Positions 1-6,106 of a stretch of DNA of 7,650 nucleotides are shown here, one piece after another; position 1 is the first letter of the stretch, and each line of letters begins with the position of its first letter. A program made the translations under genes and the position numbers. Source of the DNA: Lysobacterales bacterium (lineage in GTDB: Bacteria > Pseudomonadota > Gammaproteobacteria > Xanthomonadales > SZUA-36). The stretch spans positions 1-7,650 of the forward strand of contig DAOWGA010000323.1 of the NCBI GenBank assembly GCA_030637665.1, given 5' to 3'. The notes beneath the pieces were generated by a model. It searched no databases and had not been told where the DNA came from. It saw only the letters and a program-made list of their open reading frames with translations.

Positions 1-1118
1 ATGATTTCCTTCATGATATCACTGCTGCCGGCGTAGCTGCGGGAGGCAGGGGCTTCGGTGTACATGTGGGAAATGCGGTACTCGCTCATGTAGCCGGCGC
101 CGCCGTGTAATTGCACACAGTTGTCCATTACTTTCGATTCGACCTCAGTGGCAAAATACTTGGCCTCCGCGGCAAGTTCGGCGCTTAATTCGCCCTTGTT
201 ATGCAGCATCACGCACTGGTCGATAAAGGTCTGCGTGACGTCCAGCGATGTACGCATGTCGGCCATCACGAATCGGGTGTTCTGGAAAGCTGCGATGGGT
301 TTGCCAAAGGCTTTGCGCTCGAGGATGTAGTCCATCGTGATGTCAAAGGCAACCTGGGCATGGCTGACCGCTTGTGCAGCGCTGATCAGCCGCTCTTCGG
401 CCAGGTGGTGCATCAGGCTGTAGAAACCCTTATGCAGTTCACCCAGCACATTTTCGGCGGGAATCCGGATATTTTCAAAGAACAGCTCAGCGGTATCCTG
501 CGCCTTCAAGCCCATCTTTTTCAGGTTGCGGCCACGGCTGAATCCTTGCATGTCGTCTTCGACCAAAAACAGGCTGATGCCGTGTGGTTTGTCGGCTACG
601 GTGCGGGCGGCGACCACGAAAGCGCCGCCGTTGATGCCGTTGGAAATATAGGTCTTGGAACCATTGAGAATCCAGTCATCCCCGTCCTGAACCGCCCGTG
701 ACTTTATGCCGGCAAGGTCGCTGCCGGCCCCGGATTCGGTCATGGCGATGCCGAGTATGGTTTCCCCGCTGATGCACTTGGGCAGCAGCCGCTCCTTCAA
801 TGCCGCGCTGCCCAGATGGTCGATGTAGGGCCCAACCAGGCGGCTGTGCAGGGACAGGAACAGGCTGAGGTCGCCATGGCGCATGGTTTCCTCGATCACG
901 ATTTGTTCGAAGCGGAAGTCGCTGATGCCCATGCCACCATATTTCTCATCCGCCCACATGCACAGCAGGCCCTGCTCACCGGCTTTGAGAAATGCTTCCC
1001 TGTCGCAGATGCCTGCTTCGCGCCACCGCTCGACATGAGGCTCTACTTCGGCCTGCATGTATTTACGGACGGAATCACGGAACATCTCGTGGTCTTCATC
1101 GAAAATCAGGCGTTTCAT
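1..1118 (-). CDS. Acyl-CoA dehydrogenase, LCAD/isovaleryl-CoA dehydrogenase type (3' end cut off by window edge)
   Basis: FAD-dependent enzyme that oxidises an acyl-CoA to the trans-2-enoyl-CoA and passes electrons to ETF, the first step of beta-oxidation; cytoplasmic. The first 372 codons are visible and only about 10 appear to be missing. Translation gives MKRLIFDEDHEMFRDSV at the start, the flavin/substrate signature MTESGAGSD (residues 126-134), the C-domain segment ERKAFGKPIAAFQN (267-280), the QLHGGAGYM signature (336-344) and SSDIMKEI at the visible end. The YEGT position that carries the catalytic Glu in MCAD/SCAD is YAGS here (362-365). A Glu sits at 242 in AEERL, where LCAD and IVD place their base, so I assign it to that group. 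The ATG at 1118 follows AGGAG with an 8-nt spacer. It lies 33 bp after the FadJ-like gene and is last in the visible operon. Chain-length or branched-chain preference cannot be read from sequence. Confidence 0.95.
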   Translation of the reverse strand, partial: MKRLIFDEDHEMFRDSVRKYMQAEVEPHVERWREAGICDREAFLKAGEQGLLCMWADEKYGGMGISDFRFEQIVIEETMRHGDLSLFLSLHSRLVGPYIDHLGSAALKERLLPKCISGETILGIAMTESGAGSDLAGIKSRAVQDGDDWILNGSKTYISNGINGGAFVVAARTVADKPHGISLFLVEDDMQGFSRGRNLKKMGLKAQDTAELFFENIRIPAENVLGELHKGFYSLMHHLAEERLISAAQAVSHAQVAFDITMDYILERKAFGKPIAAFQNTRFVMADMRTSLDVTQTFIDQCVMLHNKGELSAELAAEAKYFATEVESKVMDNCVQLHGGAGYMSEYRISHMYTEAPASRSYAGSSDIMKEI

Positions 1119-1151
1119 AAGGCTGACTCCTGGATCATCTGGCTCTCAGGC

Positions 1152-3290
1152 TCAATAAAAAGATTGGTTTTGTGCCGCTCTTTCGCGCAGCCAGTCGGAA
1201 GCTTTGAACCGCTCCCCATAGGCTTCAGCCATGCGATCACATTCGGATACGAATTCTTGTATCCCCACAGTATCGACCAGCGACAGAGTGCCGCCGCTCC
1301 AGGCCGGAAATCCCCAGCCGAAAATGGAACCGATGTCGCCATCTTCCGGGTGCGTGAGTACGCCTTCCTCCAGGCACCGTGTAGTCTCAAGCGCCTGGAT
1401 ATATAACAGTCGTTTGATCAGCTCTTCTACGCCGGGTTGCTCCTCCGCCTGGGGGAAATGTTCAGCCAATCCTGCCCACAAGTGCTTTTTGGCATCCGCC
1501 GGATAGGCATAGAATCCTTTTCCAAAACGCTTCCCCTTGCGGTCCAGGTCTACGACCATTTCCTGGATGACTTCAGAGGCCGGATCGGCCGGATATTCCA
1601 GGCCCATGGCTGCAGTCGTTTCTTTGCCGATCTTGTAGGCCAGTTCCAGCGTGACTTCGTCGGTTACCGCCAGTGGTCCAACCGGCATGCTGGCCATTTT
1701 TGCTGCGTTTTCGATCAGGGCTGGTTTGACGCCTTCCGCCAGCATCGAGATGCCTTCGCCGGTAAACGTGCTGAACACCCGGCTGGTGTAAAAACCGCGG
1801 CTGTCGTTGACCACGATCGGCGTTTTACGGATTTGCTGGATGTAATCCAGGCTGCGGGCGATGGCTTCATCGTTGGTTTTCTTGCCCAGGATGATTTCCA
1901 CCAGTGGCATCTTGTCGACCGGCGAGAAGAAGTGCAGGCCGATGAACTGTTCGGGGCGTTTCGAGGCCTCGGCCAGTCCCGTGATCGGCAAGGTCGATGT
2001 GTTGCTGGCGAAAATACAGCTTTCCGGCACCACGGCCTCTGTCTTCGCGGTTACGTCCGCCTTCAGTTGCTGGCTCTCGAACACCGCCTCAATGATCAGG
2101 TCACAGTCTTCAAGGTCCGCATAGTCCGTGGTCGGCTTGATCAGGCCGAGCAGGGCTGTTGCCTTTTCTTCAGTGGACCGTCCCCGTTCAATGGCTTTTT
2201 TGAGCAGCCCTTCTGAATAGGCTTTGCCGCGTTCTGCATTTTCCTGTGAAGTGTCGAGCAATATGACCCGCATGCCGGCCCTGGCGGACACATAGGCAAT
2301 ACCTGCGCCCATCATGCCGGCGCCGAGGATGCCCAGCTTACTGACTTTGGATTTTTCAACGCCTTCGGGGCGGCGAGCCAGTTTGTCGGCCTTACCTTTG
2401 TTCACGAACAGGCTGCGCATCATGTTGCGCGCAACCGGGCCGGCCAGCAGAGAGCCGAAATACTCGGACTCGATTTTCAGGCCCTGGTCGAAGGAGGTGT
2501 TGCAGCCCTCGAAAATGGCCGACTGGGCGGCAATCGGGCCCGGGTAATTGTGCTTCGTGTTTTTTGCCAGCAGGGAATTGCCCATTATGAAAGTCTGGAC
2601 CGTGCCCGGATGCATCAGGCCACCGCCTGGAATTTTGAAGCCTTTTTTGTCCCAGGGGGCAACCGGGTCGCCTTCTTCCAGCAGCCAGCGCCTGGCCCGC
2701 TCCACCACCTGGTCGGCAGGGGCCAGTTCATGCACGAGACCGAGTTTCAGGGCCTGTTCCGGTTTCTGGTTCCGGCACTGCAGGATCATCGTTGCGGCTT
2801 CGCGGAATCCAATCAGGCGCGGTGTTCTCTGGGTGCCGCCGGCACCGGGCAACAGCCCGATGTTGACTTCGGGAAAGCCGAGTACTGCCCTCGGATCGTC
2901 GGCCAGTACGCGATAGTGGCAGGCCAGGCAGACTTCCAGGCCGCCGCCCAGCGCCAGGCCGTTGATGGCCGCCGCCACGGGCTTGCCGCAGGTTTCCATC
3001 TTGCGCAGTGTCCGGTTGAGCCCATAGCTGAATTCGAAGGCTTGCTTGTGTGTCATGCCACGGTCGTAGGCGGTGACCATGTCCTTGATATCGGCCCCGG
3101 CAATAAACGTCTTTTTACTCGAGGCGATGCACAGGCCCTTTACCGCTTCGTCCGTTACGGCGCGGTCAACCAGGGTTTCGAGGTCCGTCATCAGTTCCGG
3201 CGTCAGTACATTCATTGACTTGCCAGGCAGGTCGATGGTCAGAATGGCAATTCCATCCTGGTCGACAGTGTATTGAATTGTGTTGCTCAT
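1152..3290 (-). CDS. fadJ: Bifunctional enoyl-CoA hydratase / 3-hydroxyacyl-CoA dehydrogenase (FadJ/FadB alpha-subunit family)
   Basis: A 712-aa multifunctional protein catalysing the second and third steps of beta-oxidation: hydration of trans-2-enoyl-CoA, then NAD+-dependent oxidation of L-3-hydroxyacyl-CoA. Residues 1 to about 190 are a crotonase domain: oxyanion-hole segment IAGADI (63-68), [10 protein letters not shown] with catalytic Glu119, and [14 protein letters not shown] with catalytic Glu141. The NAD-binding dehydrogenase domain starts at about 316 with [11 protein letters not shown]. The pair His453 (in [16 protein letters not shown]) and Glu465 matches the FadB dehydrogenase dyad. 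Two C-terminal helical domains follow at about 497-595 and 625-712. Length matches E. coli FadJ (714 aa). The ATG at 3290 has GAGAGA 8 nt upstream; a GTG frame opening at 3374 would overlap the thiolase gene and adds non-family residues, so I rejected it. It probably complexes with the thiolase encoded 35 bp upstream. The symbol is by family; strict orthology to E. coli fadJ is not shown. Confidence 0.96.
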   Translation of the reverse strand: MSNTIQYTVDQDGIAILTIDLPGKSMNVLTPELMTDLETLVDRAVTDEAVKGLCIASSKKTFIAGADIKDMVTAYDRGMTHKQAFEFSYGLNRTLRKMETCGKPVAAAINGLALGGGLEVCLACHYRVLADDPRAVLGFPEVNIGLLPGAGGTQRTPRLIGFREAATMILQCRNQKPEQALKLGLVHELAPADQVVERARRWLLEEGDPVAPWDKKGFKIPGGGLMHPGTVQTFIMGNSLLAKNTKHNYPGPIAAQSAIFEGCNTSFDQGLKIESEYFGSLLAGPVARNMMRSLFVNKGKADKLARRPEGVEKSKVSKLGILGAGMMGAGIAYVSARAGMRVILLDTSQENAERGKAYSEGLLKKAIERGRSTEEKATALLGLIKPTTDYADLEDCDLIIEAVFESQQLKADVTAKTEAVVPESCIFASNTSTLPITGLAEASKRPEQFIGLHFFSPVDKMPLVEIILGKKTNDEAIARSLDYIQQIRKTPIVVNDSRGFYTSRVFSTFTGEGISMLAEGVKPALIENAAKMASMPVGPLAVTDEVTLELAYKIGKETTAAMGLEYPADPASEVIQEMVVDLDRKGKRFGKGFYAYPADAKKHLWAGLAEHFPQAEEQPGVEELIKRLLYIQALETTRCLEEGVLTHPEDGDIGSIFGWGFPAWSGGTLSLVDTVGIQEFVSECDRMAEAYGERFKASDWLRERAAQNQSFY

Positions 3291-3325
3291 ATTCTGTATC
3301 TCTCTCGTATCCGGTTCAGGGCGTC

Positions 3326-4534
3326 TCAGACGCGCTCGATGATGGTGGCTGTGCCCATGCCGCCACCCACGCACAGGGTGACAAGGGCAGTCGACAGGTC
3401 GCGCCGCTCGATCTCATCGAGCACCGTGCCCAGCACAATGGCGCCGGTCGCGCCGAGGGGATGCCCCATCGCGATGGCTCCGCCGTTCACGTTGATCTTG
3501 TCATGCGGGATATCCAGAAGGCTCATGTACAGCAGGACCACCGAGGCGAAAGCTTCGTTCAGCTCAAAAAGATCGATGTCAGACGTACTCATGCCGGCTA
3601 TTTTCAAGGCTTTGTACGATGCCGGTGCAGGGCCGGTAAGCATAATAGTGGGATCGCTGCCGATCGAGGCAAAGGAACGGATGCGGGCGCGGGGTTTCAG
3701 GCCCATCTTTTCACCGGCTTCGGCATGGCCGATCAGGAAGGCAGCCGAGCCGTCGACAATACCACTGGAATTTCCCGCCGTATGGACGTGGTTGATGGCC
3801 TCGACTTCGGGGTATCGCTGGATAGCAACATCATCGAAACCGGCCTGCTCGCCGAGCATGGTGAAGACGGGGTTCAGTCCGGCCAGGCTCTCCAGGCTGG
3901 CGTCCGCACGTATGGTTTCGTCATGATCCAGCACAACTTCTCCAATGTGATCCCTGATTGGCACCACTGATTTGCTGAAGTAGCCGTTTTCCCAGGCCCG
4001 GGCCGCGCGATGCTGGCTGGCGACGGCATAAGCATCGACATCCTCGCGCGAAAATCCGTGCAGTGTTGCGATCAGGTCAGCGCCGATGCCCTGCGGCACG
4101 AAATAACTGTTGTAGGCGACCTGGGGGTCAATGGCCATGGCGCCGCCATCCGAACCCATGGGTATGCGGGACATACACTCAACGCCGCCGCCGATGGCGG
4201 CATCGGACTGGCCGGCCATGATCTGTGAAGCCGCAGAGTTGATTGCTTCCAGTCCTGAGGCGCAGAAACGATTGATCTGCTTGCCGGGAACGGTCTGTGC
4301 ATAGTTCGCGTTGATTGCGGCTATCCGCGCAACGTTTGCGCCTTGTTCGCCCACCGGCGTCACGCAGCCGAATATCACGTCGTCGACCAGAGAAGTATCC
4401 AGTTCGTTACGGTCCCGCAAAGCAGCCAGTATCTGTGTTGACAGGTTTAAAGGCGTGATGGCGTTGAGGCCGCCACCGGCTTTGCCGCGTCCCCTGGGGG
4501 ATCTGACATGGTCGTAAATATATGCTTCGGTCAT
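3326..4534 (-). CDS. Acetyl-CoA C-acyltransferase (thiolase), beta-oxidation type
   Basis: A 402-aa thiolase that cleaves 3-ketoacyl-CoA with CoA to acetyl-CoA and a shortened acyl-CoA, the last step of the cycle. The nucleophile is Cys91 in [17 protein letters not shown] (326-330), His358 in [15 protein letters not shown] and the acid/base Cys388 in CVGGGMG complete the active site. Early segments [15 protein letters not shown] and [12 protein letters not shown] are characteristic of one FadA-like subgroup. That subgroup has [15 protein letters not shown] where biosynthetic thiolases carry an MGxTAE motif, which argues for a degradative enzyme rather than PhaA. The ATG at 4534 follows AGGAAAGGAA. 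The gene starts 16 bp after tetR and ends 35 bp before the FadJ-like gene, so the three are surely co-transcribed. I give no symbol because it is not clearly the E. coli FadI or FadA orthologue. Confidence 0.95.
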   Translation of the reverse strand: MTEAYIYDHVRSPRGRGKAGGGLNAITPLNLSTQILAALRDRNELDTSLVDDVIFGCVTPVGEQGANVARIAAINANYAQTVPGKQINRFCASGLEAINSAASQIMAGQSDAAIGGGVECMSRIPMGSDGGAMAIDPQVAYNSYFVPQGIGADLIATLHGFSREDVDAYAVASQHRAARAWENGYFSKSVVPIRDHIGEVVLDHDETIRADASLESLAGLNPVFTMLGEQAGFDDVAIQRYPEVEAINHVHTAGNSSGIVDGSAAFLIGHAEAGEKMGLKPRARIRSFASIGSDPTIMLTGPAPASYKALKIAGMSTSDIDLFELNEAFASVVLLYMSLLDIPHDKINVNGGAIAMGHPLGATGAIVLGTVLDEIERRDLSTALVTLCVGGGMGTATIIERV

Positions 4535-4550
4535 TTCCTTTCCTCTTGTT

Positions 4551-5189
4551 TCAGCGTGTGCTCAACAGGCGCACGATGTTCTGTTTGAAATCTTCGTAGG
4601 CAGCCGAGAGATCGAAATCGGGGCTGACCAGCCACTGGTGATTGATACCGATAAGTGAGCCGTAGAATTGTTCGCCAATGCGGGCGGCATTGATGTCCGT
4701 ACTGATTTCTCCGAGCGCCTGGCCACCTTCAACCCAGGCTGCGACCGATTCGCGTTGGATTTGCATGAATTCCGCGACGTTGGGTTTGAACTCGGAGGAG
4801 GGGTCCAGCGCAGCGCCCCAAAGAATGTTGGTGGCGAGAATATAGTCAGGATGGCGCAGGACATGGGCCAGGTGGGTGTCTATGGCTGTAGTAAGAGCTT
4901 GCAATCCGGTTTCCCCATCCAGCTTGCGCACCAGTTCTTCGGTCCACACGGCCGTCATTTGTTTGAGAACCGTGCGGAACAGGCCGGCCTTGGAGCCGAA
5001 ATGGTGTGTGGCCAGTCCGCGGCTGTAGCCGGAACGCTCGCCGATGGCGACCAGCGTGGTGCCCTGAATGCCGGCCGTGTTCAACAGATCGATGGCTGCG
5101 CGAACCATGCGGGTTTCAGCCGCCGCGGTCCGCTCCGCCTGGGTGCGTGGCTGGTCTGAATTGTTCCTGGCCGGACTGGATTGGGGCAT
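4551..5189 (-). CDS. TetR/AcrR-family transcriptional regulator, probable repressor of the beta-oxidation operon
   Basis: A 212-aa one-domain-plus-ligand-domain regulator. The N-terminal TetR helix-turn-helix covers about residues 25-72, with the recognition region [23 protein letters not shown] ending the DNA-binding domain (given here in two parts: [12 protein letters not shown] then [11 protein letters not shown]). The C-terminal 140 residues are helical ligand-binding sequence without a motif that names the ligand. The frame stays open to a TTG at 5216, but the predicted transcription start (about 5213) lies inside that extension, so I take the ATG at 5189. Its ribosome site is weak (only GGA nearby), which suits a low-abundance repressor. 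It is the first gene of a run with thiolase, FadJ-like and acyl-CoA dehydrogenase genes, so it probably controls them and itself. An acyl-CoA or related ligand is inference from the neighbours. Confidence 0.93.
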   Translation of the reverse strand: MPQSSPARNNSDQPRTQAERTAAAETRMVRAAIDLLNTAGIQGTTLVAIGERSGYSRGLATHHFGSKAGLFRTVLKQMTAVWTEELVRKLDGETGLQALTTAIDTHLAHVLRHPDYILATNILWGAALDPSSEFKPNVAEFMQIQRESVAAWVEGGQALGEISTDINAARIGEQFYGSLIGINHQWLVSPDFDLSAAYEDFKQNIVRLLSTR

Positions 5190-5199
5190 GATCCATAAC

Positions 5200-5224
5200 A
5201 AACTTGTTAGCAACAAGCAAGTTT
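5200..5224. promoter_or_regulatory. Probable TetR operator (two nested inverted repeats)
   Basis: An outer repeat AAACTTG (5200-5206) / CAAGTTT (5218-5224) encloses a perfect inner repeat CTTGTT-AGC-AACAAG (5203-5217). The site overlaps the -10 box and the predicted transcription start, where a bound TetR dimer would block RNA polymerase. It sits directly before the tetR start codon, as expected for autoregulation. That this protein binds here is inference from position and symmetry. Confidence 0.65.
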
Positions 5225-5247
5225 ATCAGATGGAACAATGATGTCAA
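5220..5247 (-). promoter_or_regulatory. Sigma70-type promoter of the tetR/beta-oxidation operon
   Basis: On the minus strand TTGACA (5247-5242) is a perfect -35 box. A 16-bp spacer separates it from TAAACT (5225-5220), a 4-of-6 match to the -10 box. The start point would fall near 5213, giving a leader of about 24 nt before the tetR ATG. It is the only convincing promoter I see in the window and drives at least four genes. Spacing and position support it; no experiment does. Confidence 0.7.
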
Positions 5248-5249
5248 CA

Positions 5250-5433
5250 TGTAAACGAGCTTTGCTCGCGATTTGGGCATTCGCAATTAAGAGGCATCGG
5301 GTACCTGTGTGCAGGACAATCATCTGTCGGGAACAGATGATTAGCGAACAGGGATGTCTCGAGCGTGTCCTGCACACAGGTACCCGATGCCTCCGGAGGA
5401 CATGTATTTAATCGCGAGCAAAGCTCGCCTACA
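5250..5433. repeat. REPIN-like nested palindrome (two inverted REP arms)
   Basis: The left arm (5250-5273) and right arm (5410-5433) are inverted copies of 24 nt differing at two positions. The core of each is CGAGCTTTGCTCGCGATT preceded by a TGTA head. The right arm, read on the minus strand, has the GTAG tetranucleotide plus hairpin (GCGAGC-AAA-GCTCGC, 5414-5428) that defines REP sequences mobilised by RAYT (REP-associated tyrosine) transposases. Two such arms facing each other make a REPIN. The left arm has a decayed head (TGTAAA for TGTAGG). No transposase is encoded here, so movement would depend on a RAYT elsewhere in the genome. The element lies exactly between the DUF3501 gene and the tetR promoter and may also act as a transcription barrier or RNA stabiliser. 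Confidence 0.75.
5291..5393. repeat. Perfect 28-bp inverted repeat with inner hairpin, inside the REPIN-like element
   Basis: Arms 5291-5318 and 5366-5393 are exact reverse complements over 28 bases; the left arm begins GAGGCATCGGGTACCTG. Between them is a second stem, AATCATCTGT (5318-5327) / ACAGATGATT (5333-5342), with loop CGGGA, followed by 23 unpaired bases (5343-5365). RNA from either strand would fold into a very stable structure, and the DNA could extrude a cruciform. No U-run follows either arm, so it is not a standard intrinsic terminator, although it could block or slow transcription. Confidence 0.9.
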
Positions 5434-6010
5434 GGAGATCGGTACTCAGTGCCTTTCGCGTTTCCGCGGAAACGTCGGCCTGATTCAGGTAATTTTCATG
5501 GTCACAACCGAAGGAGAGCTCGGCCCCTGAGTGCAGAGCGTTTGTCATTTCATTGTTGAACTCGAAACGCAGGAAATGCACTGCGGATGTTTTTTCATCC
5601 GTGGAGCGTTCAAGGTCCTCGTTGGCAATAGCATAGACCTTGTCCATACCCTCGACCCGCGCCCAGATTTTGTGCTCCACACCTACCAGTTCCGATAGCC
5701 GCTGGCGCCGCACTTCCACATCTGTAAATTCCAGCATCGCGGTGCATTTCAGGTTGGTGCCGCCGGAAATGAGAGGGTTATAAGTATCCAGTTCTTCCTG
5801 GATGGCATCAGCTTCGAAGATTCGCTCGATGCGCAGCATTTCCTGTATCTGGTACTGGATGGTCAGGCGGTCCTCGAAGTAAAGAGACAGGTTGGGGCCG
5901 ACATCGACCCGCCGGCTTTTTTTGTGCGCCATGACACGGGCGCGGAAGTCGTTTCGCTGTTCAGCGTATTGTTCGAGGGAGAGGAGGTCTTCCCGGTTCA
6001 ATTTATTCAT
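5429..6010 (-). CDS. DUF3501 family protein (function unknown)
   Basis: A 193-aa cytoplasmic protein that I recognise as DUF3501 from its near-signature segments: MNKLNREDLLSLEQYAE at the start, RVMAHKKSRRV (25-35), LYFEDRLTIQYQIQEMLRIE (43-62), ANEDLERSTDEKTSAVHFLR (129-148) and DHENY (170-174). It has no signal peptide, membrane segment or cysteine cluster; only Cys89 and Cys169 are present. No catalytic activity is established that I know of. The ATG at 6010 is preceded by AGGA with a 9-nt spacer. It follows the Fe-S/CCG protein by 96 bp in the same direction, and I recall this pair as a recurring neighbourhood, sometimes with rubrerythrin, so a redox or oxidative-stress role is a guess from context. 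Its TAG stop lies inside the right arm of the REPIN-like element. Confidence 0.9.
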   Translation of the reverse strand: MNKLNREDLLSLEQYAEQRNDFRARVMAHKKSRRVDVGPNLSLYFEDRLTIQYQIQEMLRIERIFEADAIQEELDTYNPLISGGTNLKCTAMLEFTDVEVRRQRLSELVGVEHKIWARVEGMDKVYAIANEDLERSTDEKTSAVHFLRFEFNNEMTNALHSGAELSFGCDHENYLNQADVSAETRKALSTDLL

Positions 6011-6029
6011 TGCTTCGATTCCTGAATTC

Positions 6030-6077
6030 GCGCGCTTGTGGGAGCGCGCCGGGCGCGTTTATGCCCGGTGGGTACGA
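6030..6077 (+). repeat. REP-like palindromic repeat, copy 1
   Basis: A GTGG-headed sequence (CTTGTGGGAGCGCGCC) followed by the hairpin CGCGCC-G-GGCGCG and a second short stem GGGC/GCCC. It matches the reverse complement of 7573-7620 at 43 of 48 positions, aligned by eye. It fills about half of the gap between the Fe-S gene and the DUF3501 gene, so it would be transcribed between them and could tune mRNA stability. Confidence 0.75.
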
Positions 6078-6089
6078 TATATGCCTTTC

Positions 6090-6104
6090 GGCCGCGTGGC
6101 GGCC
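6090..6104. other. Short hairpin just after the Fe-S gene stop
   Basis: GGCCGC (6090-6095), GTG loop, GCGGCC (6099-6104) lies two bases past the TAA stop of the Fe-S protein gene. No T-run follows on the minus strand, so I do not call it an intrinsic terminator. It may be the far end of the REP-like unit at 6030-6077, because copy 2 also has a GCGGCCGC palindrome at a similar distance. Confidence 0.45.
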
Positions 6105-6106
6105 TC

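Noticed and set aside
1437..2216. Long plus-strand open frame (259 codons) opposite the FadJ-like gene
   Set aside because: It is antisense to a strongly supported gene, its translation has no recognisable domain, and it is a codon-bias shadow. The same applies to the plus-strand frames at 201-701, 816-1406, 2550-3218 and 3215-3970.
3291..3374. N-terminal extension of the FadJ-like protein from a GTG at 3374
   Set aside because: It would overlap the end of the thiolase gene by 49 bp, encodes an Arg/His-rich stretch unlike the family, and the ATG at 3290 has its own ribosome site and the expected family N-terminus.
5190..5216. Extension of tetR to TTG codons at 5216 or 5213
   Set aside because: These codons sit at or before the predicted transcription start and inside the operator. 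The ATG at 5189 gives a normal TetR length.
5291..5393. Intrinsic terminator or CRISPR-like repeat
   Set aside because: No T-run follows either arm, and there are only two inverted copies, not directly repeated units with spacers. It fits a palindromic element better.
5395..5524. Possible plus-strand small gene with GGAGGA before an ATG at 5402
   Set aside because: The spacing from GGAGGA to ATG is only one base, the purine run is half of the CCTCCGGAGG palindrome, and the frame runs antisense through DUF3501.
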